NCBI RefSeq assembly: GCF_049933045.1
Contig: NZ_CP187926.1
Span: 1,054,001-1,118,000 of the forward strand
Reading direction: 5' to 3'
Length of the DNA stretch: 64,000 nucleotides
DNA from: Pseudocolwellia sp049933045
GTDB lineage: Bacteria; Pseudomonadota; Gammaproteobacteria; Enterobacterales; Alteromonadaceae
Positions 17,269-27,434 of the stretch are shown here, one piece after another. The notes under the pieces were generated by a model that saw nothing but the letters and a program-made list of their open reading frames with translations, searched no databases and had not been told where the DNA came from. The position numbers and the translations under genes were made by a program. The first letter of the stretch is position 1. Every line of letters starts with the position of its first letter.

Positions 17269-19682
17269 TCAACGCTCATTTTTAAGTCGTCCAGTGGGTG
17301 CTTCATCTTCGCTGATGTACCCATCTTTATTCTTATCAAAATGATTGAAGCGAGTCTCTCCAGCTTTAAACTCAGATAGTGCTACTTTTCCATCTTTGTT
17401 TTTATCAAAACGATTGATGAATTTATTACCATTAGTACTTCTAACTGTCGTTTGATTTCTTTGTGTATTACTTTGCGTATTGCTTTTTGTATTACTCGCT
17501 CTACTTGTAGTTACATAACCTGCAGCTGAGGTACTAATATCGGTATATTCATATCTATTTTCTTGTAGCTCGCCTGTGGCTATCTCAAGGTTTCCGCCTC
17601 TAACTAAACGTACATAATTGTCTACTCGGATCATGTCGCCTTGTGGGCCTCTCGATGTTGGTTCACCTGTTTTAGGATCACTACGCTGTGAGCCTGCGCC
17701 ATGAACGTCCATGGTTTTTCCACGCATTTCGCCTATGGCTTTACCAAAAGCTACATATACAGCGCCTTCGGCTTGTACGGGACCATCAAGATGAGTTGTT
17801 GAACTCCAGTAGTATGGGTAATCTTTTTCGCCACCTTCATTTTTAATAGATGATACATTGAAGATAGGATCAATCGCTGCTGAGTTTGATGTTTCTGGCG
17901 ACCGCGTATAATCAACAATACTTTGTAGCTCTTTGGCATTAGGTAAGCGCCAATCGTTGTAGCCACCTAATGTTGACTCTTGAGCGTATTGCAGAGCTTG
18001 TTGCCAGTTTAAACCTTTTAGGCTGTCACTTTGCTGCCAAACTAAGCCCGTTGCTTTATCTGAAACCGTGCCATTGTTGTTGTCTACAAAACTGTTTTTG
18101 CCGTAGTCGGTATTGCCTCTAACAAATCTGAAATACATTTTATTAGGCGCTGAACTACGCGGATTATATTTTGGATAACCTTTGATACGACCATCTACAA
18201 AGTTAACACCAAAAACCGTATCGTCGTTCTTCATGGTTTTTGCAACATACTCAGTACTTGACCATGTTTGTGCATCAATCTCTCGCTCTTTAGTGCTGGT
18301 ATCACCAATAGGTTGATTAAAGTAAGTTGTGTCGATGAAAGGCGTTAGCGCTTTGTCACCTTTAACCGTGCCAGAAAACTGCATTAAAGAATAAAGCTCT
18401 TTAATGGTAGGTATACGCCAGTCGTTATAGCCACCTGTATTCGTGCTATTAACTTTTTGTAAGGCTTCTTCAAAGGTAAGCTTTTGTCCCATGTCTTTTT
18501 GCCAAACAAGTCCTGTCACGTTATCTGTAATTGTGCCATTTTGATTGTCGGTGTAAGAAGGTGGGTTAATAATATAACTAGCATCTTGACCGAAAAATCA
18601 TCTCCCTGCTTAGGCAATGAAATAGCGCTATTGTTGCTGTAAGAAATACGTTGTCCTGAATCAACTATGGCGTAGCTGTTTTCTATTATAGGGAGGGCAG
18701 AGGTTATAGCTGATGATGAGCGAGTTGCTGATGTTTTAGTCGCTTCTTTATTTACTACCATTAAATCTTCAGCAAAAATCACATTACCACGGTAATTCTT
18801 TTGAATTTCTTTCAAGCTTGCTGCCGTATCAACAATTGTAGAATTGAAGTGGGTATAAACTAAGTTTTGAACGTTTGCTTGTTTAGCCATACTGCTTGAT
18901 TCTGCTAGGTTGAGATGCGCATTACCTTTCTTCTTTCTATTACTGCTGTCTTTGTTTTTAGTTGATTTATTGCCTGCCTTACCTTTGTTTTTTTGACGTC
19001 CGTCTTCCATTACCATACCGCCTGAATCAATGATCATAAAATCGGCGTTTTTAGCGAGAGTCGGTAAATCGTCTGAATAAGTTAGGTCACCTGTAATCAC
19101 AATAGATTGACCTTAATAGTCGAAGCGATAAGCAATGGTATGAATAGCATGTGGAACTTGTAGAGTAGTAACAAGAATGTCATCTATTTTGAATGACTCA
19201 CCACCTTGTAAATCTCTTACATCAAATGCTTTTTCACGTTCAGCTAAAGTGCGTTGAGTTTTACCTAAACGGTATGAAATATCTTCGTTATAAAGCTCCA
19301 GATTAGATTCGGCAAGCTTAACTGTGTTAGGTGGACCTATGATAGAGAAGTTATTTCGTCCTAAAATCGAGCGGATAAACATAGGAACAAACTCTTCATT
19401 ATGGTCAAGGTGATGATGAGTGAAAACTAATGCTGATAAGTCTCTCGGATCAAAACCTAACTTATTCAAATTAGCTTGTGTGCCGTTGCCCATGTCCACC
19501 AAAATATGCGTATTACCTGCTGAAACCAAAGTACTAGCGCTGGCTCTGTTTTCATTAAAAATAGGCGAGCCTGAACCAATAATGGTGGCTGTAAGTTGGT
19601 TTGCTGCTTTAGCCACATTAATGAATGATGTTGTTGAAACGAGTAACGTTGATAACAACAATACAGTGATAATTTTTTTCAT
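17269..19682 (-). pseudogene. Exported MBL-fold hydrolase/DUF1566/EF-hand protein, disrupted twice
   Basis: Three consecutive minus-strand frames form one ~800-residue gene. The first (from ATG 19682; 19709 is a less likely start) has a signal peptide (about 1-26) and metallo-beta-lactamase-fold motifs including THHHLDHN. It ends at a TAA (19113-19115) with the same frame continuing directly as GQSIVITGDLTYSDD, so this is an in-frame nonsense codon, probably from CAA. The second frame drifts out near 18593, where an A5 run (T5 on the coding strand) needs one more base to give DDFFGQDASY and join the third frame. That frame has two DUF1566 (Lcl C-terminal) repeats (TGLVWQ...GGYNDWRIPTIKEL and TGLVWQ...GGYNDWRLPNAKEL) and two EF-hand loops (DKNKDGKVALSE, DKNKDGYISEDE). 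Probably dead. Confidence 0.82.
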
Positions 19683-20007
19683 AGTAAAACCTAAACTTTG
19701 ATTAACCATTATGGAGTTAAATACTCATGCCACCTGAAATTCGAATCTTAAAGTGGTATGAATATCATATAGTCATTGTACAAATTCGGCTGTGTATTCT
19801 TAGACGAATTTACAAATCTTTAGGCTAGTTTATAGAGCTAAGATTAATGCTTGCTGAATGGAGTAGTGAAAGGTTCAGATGAATGACTTACTGAATGACT
19901 TAGTTAAGATAATGAGTGTTGAGCTTTTAAGAAGAGAAAATCAAACAGCATCAAGTATTGTTTTGAAAATAATATGTTGATGCTGTTTTAAAAAGGCTAA
20001 GAGGTAG
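19683..20007. other. Interval between dinG and the disrupted MBL gene
   Basis: No gene in 325 bases. An imperfect inverted repeat (ACAGCATCAA at about 19948 and TTGATGCTGT at about 19978) with long loop sits just past the dinG stop and probably acts as its terminator. Confidence 0.5.
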
Positions 20008-22086
20008 CTAGTATTTTACGGTGCGTTTATAAGGCGGTAACGAGTCGAGTAGTTGCTTACCGTAACGCTTGCTTACTACGCGTCTGTCGAGCAAGGTAAT
20101 TGTACCTTCGTCTTTTTCATTACGTAGTAATCGACCTGTTGCTTGAATGAGCTTTTTAGAAGTTTCAGGCACAGATAACGACATAAACGGATTACCACCT
20201 TTCGCGGTAACATATTCTGCTTGAGCTTCTTCTACAGGCGACGTTGGCACTGAAAAAGGTAGCTTGGTAATTATTAAGTTGTTTAGGTATTTACCGGGTA
20301 AATCTAATCCTTCAGAAAAACTTTGTGTACCAAAAATAATACTTTGTTTGTCGCTGTCACAATTCTTTTTATGTTTCTCAATAATCTGCTGGCGTGATTG
20401 CTCGCCTTGTACTTGAATCTCTAACTTGTTGTTTTCACGCAAAGCCGCAGCAACTTTTTCCATTTGCCAATAAGATGAGAACAATACGAGTGTTGAGAAA
20501 CCTTGATCTATTATCTCTGGTAGCTTTTCAATTATTTCATCAGTAAATTGGTCGGCACTTGGCTCATACTTCATTTGTGGAATAATCAGCTCAGCATTGT
20601 TTTGATAATCAAAAGGCGAGTTCACTTGCTGATATTGAGTCCCGTCGTTTTTTTGCAGACCGACTTGAAATCTAAAATGTTCAAAAGAGTTTAACGCTAA
20701 AATAGTGGCTGAACATAAAACCGCACCGTCGCATTTACTCCATAAATTATCTTCAAGGGTAAAACCAACTTCAATAGGTGAAGCTGAAAGCACGTAGTCG
20801 GAACGTTTACCTTCTGAAATTTCAACCCAACGTGCTAAAGGGGCACCTTTTTCGTTATCTGTTTTTTCGTACATCTGCCAAAGAGAATGAAGGTTTTCGA
20901 GTCGTTGGATCATAAATCCTGACTCAGCTAATAATGGCTCTGCCAAATACATTTGGGTTTCGCCATCTTTGGTAGACTCCATTAATAAGTTATAAAGCTT
21001 ATTGGTATGAGCGAGACATTTTTTGCTGAGCTCGCTGATGTCTTCTGCCCAATTTTTTAATGATTTTGGAATGATGCCATTTTCAAATCTGAACTGTTTT
21101 TCTTTCGGAAAATACACTTCTTTATTGTTTTCAATAAAGGTATAAACTTTTTGTAGTTCTACTAATAAATCTTGGCAATCGTCACCCAACTTTAAGGCTG
21201 GAGAAATAGCGCGTTGTGACTTAATGAGCTTAGCCATCTTATCGCCAGTTTCTTTGAGCTTAGTAAGCCATTCTATGGCTCCCTTCACGGAAATATTGGC
21301 GCTAGAGTGGTCACGCGTAACTTTTGGTAAATGATGCGCTTCATCAATTATGTAAAAAACGTCTTCTGGTGCAGGTAAAATCTTACCACCACCTAGTTCT
21401 AAATCGGCTAATAATAAACTGTGATTAATCACCAATACATCACTCATATCCATGGTTTCTCGGGCTTTATGAAACGGACAATGTGTGTGTTCAGCTAAGT
21501 GTTTTAAGCAGCTATGTTTGTCGCATTGTACTTGCTGCCAAATGTAATGAGGCACGCTATCAGGCCATGAATCTAAATCGCCTTGCCAGCTATTATCGCC
21601 CAACTTTTTATGCATATCGGCGAGTATTCTAATATCGGTAGCACTAGGTTTTTGTGCGAAAGTAAAACCAGCTTGTGGGTCGTCACCATTAGTAACGGCA
21701 GCACTTAATTTTTGTCGACAAACATAACGTTGACGACCTTTAACTAACGTAAATGAAAAATCGAGACCTGAATGCTTTTTCAAAAAGGGTAAATCTTTAT
21801 CAACTAACTGTTCTTGTAACGCAACAGTAGCGGTTGAAATACATACTTTTTTATCGCGAGATAAAGCTAGCGGAATAGAGCCCAATGAATATGCCAGTGA
21901 CTTACCTGTACCCGTGCCAGCTTCAATAACAATAATTTTTCGGTTTTTATCGTATTCGCCTGCAAGGGTTTTAGCTATTTCAGCAATTAAAAAGGTTTGC
22001 TGTTTACGCGGGTTAAAGTTCGTCATATTTTCGCCAATGGCTTTATAGCTGGTGCGTATAACTTGCTTTATTTTGTCACTTAACAT
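20008..22086 (-). CDS. dinG: ATP-dependent DNA helicase DinG
   Basis: A 692-residue superfamily-2 helicase of the DinG/XPD type, a 5'-3' helicase involved in DNA repair and R-loop removal. Walker A GTGTGKS is at 57-63, the DEAH box at 248-251, and motif VI as QATGRLLRNEKDEG near the C-terminus. Four cysteines C123, C188, C193 and C203 form the iron-sulfur cluster site. Length is slightly below the E. coli protein. It is divergent from polB, and a LexA-type box lies between them, consistent with the SOS membership known for dinG in E. coli. Confidence 0.95.
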   Translation of the reverse strand: MLSDKIKQVIRTSYKAIGENMTNFNPRKQQTFLIAEIAKTLAGEYDKNRKIIVIEAGTGTGKSLAYSLGSIPLALSRDKKVCISTATVALQEQLVDKDLPFLKKHSGLDFSFTLVKGRQRYVCRQKLSAAVTNGDDPQAGFTFAQKPSATDIRILADMHKKLGDNSWQGDLDSWPDSVPHYIWQQVQCDKHSCLKHLAEHTHCPFHKARETMDMSDVLVINHSLLLADLELGGGKILPAPEDVFYIIDEAHHLPKVTRDHSSANISVKGAIEWLTKLKETGDKMAKLIKSQRAISPALKLGDDCQDLLVELQKVYTFIENNKEVYFPKEKQFRFENGIIPKSLKNWAEDISELSKKCLAHTNKLYNLLMESTKDGETQMYLAEPLLAESGFMIQRLENLHSLWQMYEKTDNEKGAPLARWVEISEGKRSDYVLSASPIEVGFTLEDNLWSKCDGAVLCSATILALNSFEHFRFQVGLQKNDGTQYQQVNSPFDYQNNAELIIPQMKYEPSADQFTDEIIEKLPEIIDQGFSTLVLFSSYWQMEKVAAALRENNKLEIQVQGEQSRQQIIEKHKKNCDSDKQSIIFGTQSFSEGLDLPGKYLNNLIITKLPFSVPTSPVEEAQAEYVTAKGGNPFMSLSVPETSKKLIQATGRLLRNEKDEGTITLLDRRVVSKRYGKQLLDSLPPYKRTVKY

Positions 22087-22126
22087 GGGAAGGAGGTTTC
22101 CATAATGGGCGGTATCATTTACACTG

Positions 22127-22142
22127 CTGTATATATTAACAG
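22127..22142. promoter_or_regulatory. LexA (SOS) operator shared by dinG and polB
   Basis: CTGTATATATTAACAG fits the LexA consensus CTGT-N8-ACAG with an AT-rich centre. It lies 41 bases from the dinG start and 36 bases from the polB start, so one site can repress both divergent DNA-repair genes. Confidence 0.88.
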
Positions 22143-22177
22143 TTTTACTGTGCCTTTTTCGAGTATTCTTTTTAGTA

Positions 22178-24781
22178 ATGACGAGTAATTACATAGATAA
22201 TTCTGCAAACAACGCTTCAGTCGGCACATCAACTGGCTCTTCCGTTGGTTTTGAAATAGCCTCTCAAACAAACTCAGCACTTAAAGCTAAGGCTGGGTTA
22301 AGTGCACAACCTCATTCAAAAAACACAAATATTCAGCAAGAAGTTAACCAAGGTTTCATTTTAACTCGTCAATCGCAAGATCGTTTCGGACGAACTTGTA
22401 TTACTTTATGGTTAAAAACATCCACTGGTCCTGTGAAATTAGAAGTACTTGACGAGCTATCGGTGTTTTTTGTTACTCAGTTACAACAAGGTGAAGCGAT
22501 TAAAGCGCTAAGCGATGCTTCAATAAAGGTTGAAAAAGTATCTCCTTTACAGCTGAAAACGTTTACTCAAGAACCTGTTACAGGCATTTATTTTAAATCG
22601 ATGCGAGATTTTTATGCCGCACGCGATAGATTAAAACATCACAAAATTAAATGTTATGAAGACGATTTTAGACCTGACGATCGTTTTTTAATGGAACGCT
22701 TCATTACCGCTAACTTAAGTTTTATCGGTATGGAAAAAGCGAACTTTCAAGCAACTTCAGATCAAACGAACAGGACTAATTACAAAGCGTATTCAAAAGC
22801 AAAATGTAAAGCCTTGCCATATCACCAAGCCGATAAAAATATCGCCTTAACTATGGTGTCGGTAGATTTAGAATGCTCGATGAAAGGTGAGCTATATTCG
22901 ATAGGTTTATATGCAAAAGAAAACGGTAAAGATATAAATTGCGTATTTATGATTGGCGAGCCAGAAGAAACCGAGCTTGAGTATATTCACTGGGTTGAAT
23001 CTGAATCAGCTTTACTGAGCGCTTTTATTGAATGGATACGGGTTTATGATCCCGACATTATGATCGGTTGGAACGTGATTAACTTTGACTTTAGTTTGTT
23101 TCAAAAACGCTGCGATTTACTCGGTATCAAATTATCAATCGGCAGAGATGGCAGTGAACCTTATTGGCGAGAAAATGCTAACAGTGACCAAAAATTTATA
23201 GAAATAGCGGGTAGAGTCGTACTTGATGGTATCGACTTATTAAAAACTGCGACTTATAACTTTCCGAGCTTCTCCCTCGAAAATGTATCAAATACACTAC
23301 TAAATACCGGTAAAAAAGTAAAAGACGTAGATAACCGTGTTCAAGAAATTACCGATAATTTTCATAACAACAAACAAGACCTCGCTATTTATAACCTTGA
23401 AGATTGCCGTTTAGTTTGGTTGATTTTTGAAAAAACACAGCTGCTTGAATTTGCCATATTACGTGCCCAACTGACGGGATTACCTATAGATAGGATTGGC
23501 GGCTCGGTTGCAGCTTTTACGAATTTGTATTTACCTAAGCTTCATCGAAGTGGTTATGTAGCGCCGAATATGGGTGATGGCGAGTCGGGTTTAGTATCGC
23601 CAGGTGGCTTTGTTATGGATTCGTTGCCAGGTTTATACGACAACGTTTTAGTGCTTGATTATAAAAGCCTATATCCAAGTATTATTCGTACTTTTAATGT
23701 AGATCCTATGGGGTTAATTGAAGGTTTAGAAGACGACAAACATCAACGTAATAATCCGATAAAAGGCTTTGACGGTGCTTATTTCTCAAGAGAAAATCAC
23801 TTCTTGCCTGACATTATTCAATCTCTATGGTTAGAACGTGATAAAGCGAAAGTTGAGAAAAACGCTGCTTTATCTCAAGCGATAAAAATCATCATGAATT
23901 CGTTCTATGGAATTTTAGGATCAACGGGCTGTCGATTTTTCGATCCACGCTTAGCAGGCTCAATTACAAAACGTAGCCACGAGTTGTTAAAAATAACCTC
24001 AAAGTGGATTGAAACTGAAGGTTATAAGGTGATTTACGGCGATACAGATTCTATATTTGTACATGTTGGCTTAGACAAAACCCAAGAGCAAAGTCTGGTT
24101 TTAGGTAAACAGCTACAAAAACTGATTAATACTAAGATGGATCAGTTATTGTTAAACGAACATGGTGTGCATAGCGAATTAGAAATTGAATTTGAAACTC
24201 ACTTCAGTAAATTTTTAATGCCAACAATCCGAGGATTGGATGTAGGCACCAAAAAACGCTACGCAGGCATGATATTAGTTCGTGATGAAGCAACCGGCAT
24301 CGAACGTCAGCAAATGGTTTACAAAGGCTTAGAAACTGTAAGAACCGATTGGACAGACCTTGCAAAAGAATTTCAGCAAGCTTTGTATTTAAAAGTGTTT
24401 AATGATGAACCAACAGCTGATTACATACTCGATATTGTAGAGCGCACCTTAGCAGGGGAGTTTGATGAGAAATTAATTTATCGAAAGCGTATACGCCGTC
24501 GTTTAAATGAATACGTTAAAAACGTTCCTCCGCATGTAAAAGCCGCACGCTTGGCTGATATGATCAATCAAGAGCAGGGTAAACCTTTACGCTATCAGAA
24601 CAAAGGCAGGATCGAATACTACATCACCTTAAATGGACCTCAGGCAAAAGAATACCTAACCGCGCCGTTAGATTATCAGTTTTATATAGACCGACAATTA
24701 GAAGCGGTAGCCGATGGTATTTTACCTTTTGTTGGATCGAGTTTTAATGAAGTGACAAATAAGCAAATGGGGTTGTTTTAG
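22178..24781 (+). CDS. polB: DNA polymerase II (family B)
   Basis: An 867-residue family-B polymerase for damage tolerance. Exonuclease motifs: DLE at 230-232, IGWNVINFDF and YNLEDCRLVW. Polymerase motifs: DYKSLYPSII, IIMNSFYGILGS and YGDTDSIF. The family N-terminus (GFILTR...) begins only at about residue 59; it is preceded by a ~55-residue Ser/Asn/Thr-rich, probably disordered extension not present in E. coli PolB (783 residues). No better-placed downstream ATG is seen, so the extension may be real. A LexA box 36 bases upstream predicts SOS induction. Confidence 0.95.
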   Translation: MTSNYIDNSANNASVGTSTGSSVGFEIASQTNSALKAKAGLSAQPHSKNTNIQQEVNQGFILTRQSQDRFGRTCITLWLKTSTGPVKLEVLDELSVFFVTQLQQGEAIKALSDASIKVEKVSPLQLKTFTQEPVTGIYFKSMRDFYAARDRLKHHKIKCYEDDFRPDDRFLMERFITANLSFIGMEKANFQATSDQTNRTNYKAYSKAKCKALPYHQADKNIALTMVSVDLECSMKGELYSIGLYAKENGKDINCVFMIGEPEETELEYIHWVESESALLSAFIEWIRVYDPDIMIGWNVINFDFSLFQKRCDLLGIKLSIGRDGSEPYWRENANSDQKFIEIAGRVVLDGIDLLKTATYNFPSFSLENVSNTLLNTGKKVKDVDNRVQEITDNFHNNKQDLAIYNLEDCRLVWLIFEKTQLLEFAILRAQLTGLPIDRIGGSVAAFTNLYLPKLHRSGYVAPNMGDGESGLVSPGGFVMDSLPGLYDNVLVLDYKSLYPSIIRTFNVDPMGLIEGLEDDKHQRNNPIKGFDGAYFSRENHFLPDIIQSLWLERDKAKVEKNAALSQAIKIIMNSFYGILGSTGCRFFDPRLAGSITKRSHELLKITSKWIETEGYKVIYGDTDSIFVHVGLDKTQEQSLVLGKQLQKLINTKMDQLLLNEHGVHSELEIEFETHFSKFLMPTIRGLDVGTKKRYAGMILVRDEATGIERQQMVYKGLETVRTDWTDLAKEFQQALYLKVFNDEPTADYILDIVERTLAGEFDEKLIYRKRIRRRLNEYVKNVPPHVKAARLADMINQEQGKPLRYQNKGRIEYYITLNGPQAKEYLTAPLDYQFYIDRQLEAVADGILPFVGSSFNEVTNKQMGLF

Positions 24782-24856
24782 TTACGTGCCTAAAAATAAA
24801 TAACCCTAAGCAAGTATGTAAAATAGGTACAACGTTAATTTTATTGAGATCATTAT

Positions 24857-25192
24857 ATGATTATATTGTCAGGAATAAATTGGTCTGGAAGTTTATACAT
24901 AAATGGTAATGTCAAAGCGAATGGCCGAGTCCATAGTCATGCATGGTATTTTGAATTGACGGCAAAATCATGGATTGTAGAAATTGCGGAAGAACATGCG
25001 ATTGAACCTAATGATTTACCATTAGTCGGTTTTGGGTATGGTGGCTGGTTACATGAGAATATAGTTAGTGCTTATCCAGATAGTGAAGCTGATCTTGTTT
25101 TATATGTTGAAAGTAAGCTCAGCTTGGTATTTACAATGTTTCAGCAAAGTAAACTTACATATATTCCAGCAGTTACAGCTTGTAATGATTAG
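24857..25192 (+). CDS. Hypothetical protein
   Basis: A 111-residue protein I do not recognise. It has no signal peptide or membrane helix. Composition is balanced with several Trp and Gly residues (GINWSGSLYINGNV, VGFGYGGWLHEN), suggesting a small beta-rich fold. The ATG at 24857 follows GAGAT-like bases at fair spacing. It lies 75 bases after polB on the same strand but probably has its own promoter. Codon use resembles neighbouring genes, supporting real coding status. Confidence 0.5.
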   Translation: MIILSGINWSGSLYINGNVKANGRVHSHAWYFELTAKSWIVEIAEEHAIEPNDLPLVGFGYGGWLHENIVSAYPDSEADLVLYVESKLSLVFTMFQQSKLTYIPAVTACND

Positions 25193-25317
25193 TTTATTGT
25201 TTAGTCATTTACTTTTAATCATCTAAAAATGTTTAGTAACAAATAATGAATAAATTATTAGCAGCAAGTCGTTAAGCTATATATTCATAAAAGACATTAA
25301 TCCATAGAGGCATACCA

Positions 25318-25770
25318 ATGAAAAAGTTATTATTACTAGGTTTAGTCATAATTAGTACATCATTTTCTGTTATTGCTAATAATGGTTTAGTTAAATACGA
25401 AAGTCCTTATTCAGTAAAAGTTACCGCTGATCGTTTTGAAAATATTGTTAAGGAAAAAGGGTTAACTTTATTCGCGAGAATTGATCATCAAAAAAATGCG
25501 AAAAGTGTGAATTTAGAGTTGCGACCAACAGAAGTGATTATTTTTGGAAACCCTAAAGTTGGCACACCTTTAATGGTATGTGCTCAAAGCGTAGCGATCG
25601 ATTTACCTCAAAAGGTTATGGTGAGTGAAGGCGCGAATAATAAAGTTTGGTTAACATACAATAACCCTGATTATTTACAAAAAAGACATGATATGAATGG
25701 TTGTGATGCCATTATTAATAAGGTTTTAGATGTGTTGAGTAAGTTGTCTGAGGCTGTTGTAGTTAAATAG
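25318..25770 (+). CDS. Exported DUF302 protein
   Basis: A 150-residue protein with a signal peptide (MKKLLLLGLVIISTSFSVIAN) and a single DUF302 domain (about 22-145). The family pattern is visible: SVKVTADRFENIVKEKGLTLFARIDH near the start, EVIIFGNPKVGTPLMVCAQ in the centre, and a C-terminal helix. The family is structurally known but its function is unknown; the domain often occurs with redox or metal-related genes. A GAGG ribosome site precedes ATG 25318. Isolated gene. Confidence 0.82.
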   Translation: MKKLLLLGLVIISTSFSVIANNGLVKYESPYSVKVTADRFENIVKEKGLTLFARIDHQKNAKSVNLELRPTEVIIFGNPKVGTPLMVCAQSVAIDLPQKVMVSEGANNKVWLTYNNPDYLQKRHDMNGCDAIINKVLDVLSKLSEAVVVK

Positions 25771-26023
25771 ATAACGATTAATAAATTTAGTATTTAATCT
25801 ATAAGACAGATGAAGGTAAGCTTCTTTGATTTATTAGTTTTAACAATTTTCACTAAAATTTTTAAGCTAAACAATTTTGTCTACCTAGTTTTTTTACTCA
25901 GTGTTACGTACGCTCCAGATAACTTAATTTTGATAAAGTTAGTGCACCTTTGATCTAATCAGGTTATAAATACATTATAGATGGCTAGATAGCTATAAGC
26001 TTTGAATAAGTGAGATCATATAA

Positions 26024-27205
26024 ATGAAAACTGAAACAAAAGTCGTATCAGCAGGACGCGCTGCAAAATGGACAAATGGTGTGGTAAACCCAGCCGTACA
26101 ACGTGCCTCAACCGTGGTATTCGAGTCTGTTAAACAAATGAAAGAAGCGGCGGTTAATAAAACCAATCAAACCTTATTTTATGGTCGTCGCGGCACTACG
26201 ACTTCGTTTGCATTTAGTGACGCTATGGTTGAACTAGAAGGTGGTGCTGGCTGTGCCTTATATCCTTCAGGTACCGCAGCTATTACTAACGCTATTATCT
26301 CGGTTGTTAAAACGGGTGATCACATTTTAATGGTCGATAACGCTTACGAACCTACACGTGATTACTGTGAAAAAATTCTTGCTAAAATGGGTGTTACAAC
26401 CACTTATTATGATCCGTTAATTGGTATAGGTATTGAAGCGCTTATTCAAGAAAATACGAGTCTGATATTTTTAGAGTCTCCAGGCTCTATCACCATGGAA
26501 ATCCAAGATGTTCCAGGTATTGCGGAAGTTGCTCATAAACATGACTGTATTGTAATGCTTGATAATACATGGGGTGCAGCGGTTAACTTTCAGCCATTCG
26601 ATCATGGTGTTGATATTTCAGTACAAGCGGCGACTAAATACATTGTTGGTCATTCAGACGTTATGTTGGGCACAGCAACAGCTGTTGAAAAATACTGGCC
26701 ACAAGTTCGTGAGAATAGTTACATCATGGGGCAGTGCACTTCGCCAGACGATTTATACTTAGCTTTACGTGGTATTCGTACGTTAAGTGTTCGTTTAAAG
26801 CAGCATCAAGCCAGCTCGCTTAAAATTGCTAAATGGCTAGCGACTCGTCCAGAAGTTGAAACAGTACTTCATCCAGCTTTACCTTCATGCCCTGGTCATG
26901 AGTTTTTTGAACGTGACTTTAATGGTTCAAATGGTTTGTTTTCTTTTGTATTAAACAAGGGAACACAAGCTGCAATTACTGCATTACTTGACGATATGGA
27001 GCATTTTAAAATGGGCTATTCGTGGGGTGGTTTTGAAAGCTTAATTTTAGCGATTTCAAACGTGCAATCTATGCGTACTCAAACCAAATGGAAATACGAA
27101 TTTCCATTAATTAGATTACATGTTGGTTTAGAAGATGTAGACGATTTAATTGAAGATTTAACCAAAGGTTTCGAACGCTTTAACGCGGTTTTAGATCAAG
27201 CTTAA
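26024..27205 (+). CDS. metC: Cystathionine beta-lyase MetC
   Basis: A 393-residue PLP enzyme of the Cys/Met metabolism family, converting cystathionine to homocysteine, pyruvate and ammonia in methionine synthesis. The PLP lysine is K205 in AATKYIVGHSD; other family blocks are YGRRGTTT, LYPSGTAAI, ESPGSITMEIQDV and the C-terminal SWGGFESL. Length matches (395 in E. coli). Monocistronic; no obvious MetJ box (AGACGTCT repeats) was found in the 253-base upstream gap. A cystathionine gamma-lyase is less likely given the overall pattern. Confidence 0.92.
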   Translation: MKTETKVVSAGRAAKWTNGVVNPAVQRASTVVFESVKQMKEAAVNKTNQTLFYGRRGTTTSFAFSDAMVELEGGAGCALYPSGTAAITNAIISVVKTGDHILMVDNAYEPTRDYCEKILAKMGVTTTYYDPLIGIGIEALIQENTSLIFLESPGSITMEIQDVPGIAEVAHKHDCIVMLDNTWGAAVNFQPFDHGVDISVQAATKYIVGHSDVMLGTATAVEKYWPQVRENSYIMGQCTSPDDLYLALRGIRTLSVRLKQHQASSLKIAKWLATRPEVETVLHPALPSCPGHEFFERDFNGSNGLFSFVLNKGTQAAITALLDDMEHFKMGYSWGGFESLILAISNVQSMRTQTKWKYEFPLIRLHVGLEDVDDLIEDLTKGFERFNAVLDQA

Positions 27206-27233
27206 TTTTATTTAAATCTCACTATATCCTTTC

Positions 27234-27286
27234 ATAAGAGCTCGAATAATGACTTATTCAAATGTCTTTATTTGAGCTCTTATTTC
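27234..27286 (+). terminator. Hairpin terminator after metC
   Basis: ATAAGAGCTC pairs exactly with GAGCTCTTAT, loop about 30 bases with further complementary bases, and short T stretches after it. Weaker T-run than the other terminators here. Confidence 0.6.
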
Positions 27287-27434
27287 ACATCTTTACTACA
27301 AGCTTAAATGTTTATTCAATCAGTAACTCACTTCATTTTTAGTCATGCCATTCATCTTAAATATTTTAATTGAAAACTAAATTGGCTTAATCCGTTCTTA
27401 ATCTATACTAAGTTATTTAATTACAGGATATTGC

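Noticed and set aside
27234..27286. Riboswitch or MetJ site around metC
   Set aside because: No SAM riboswitch-like structure and no tandem AGACGTCT boxes were found on either side of metC; the downstream structure is a simple hairpin.
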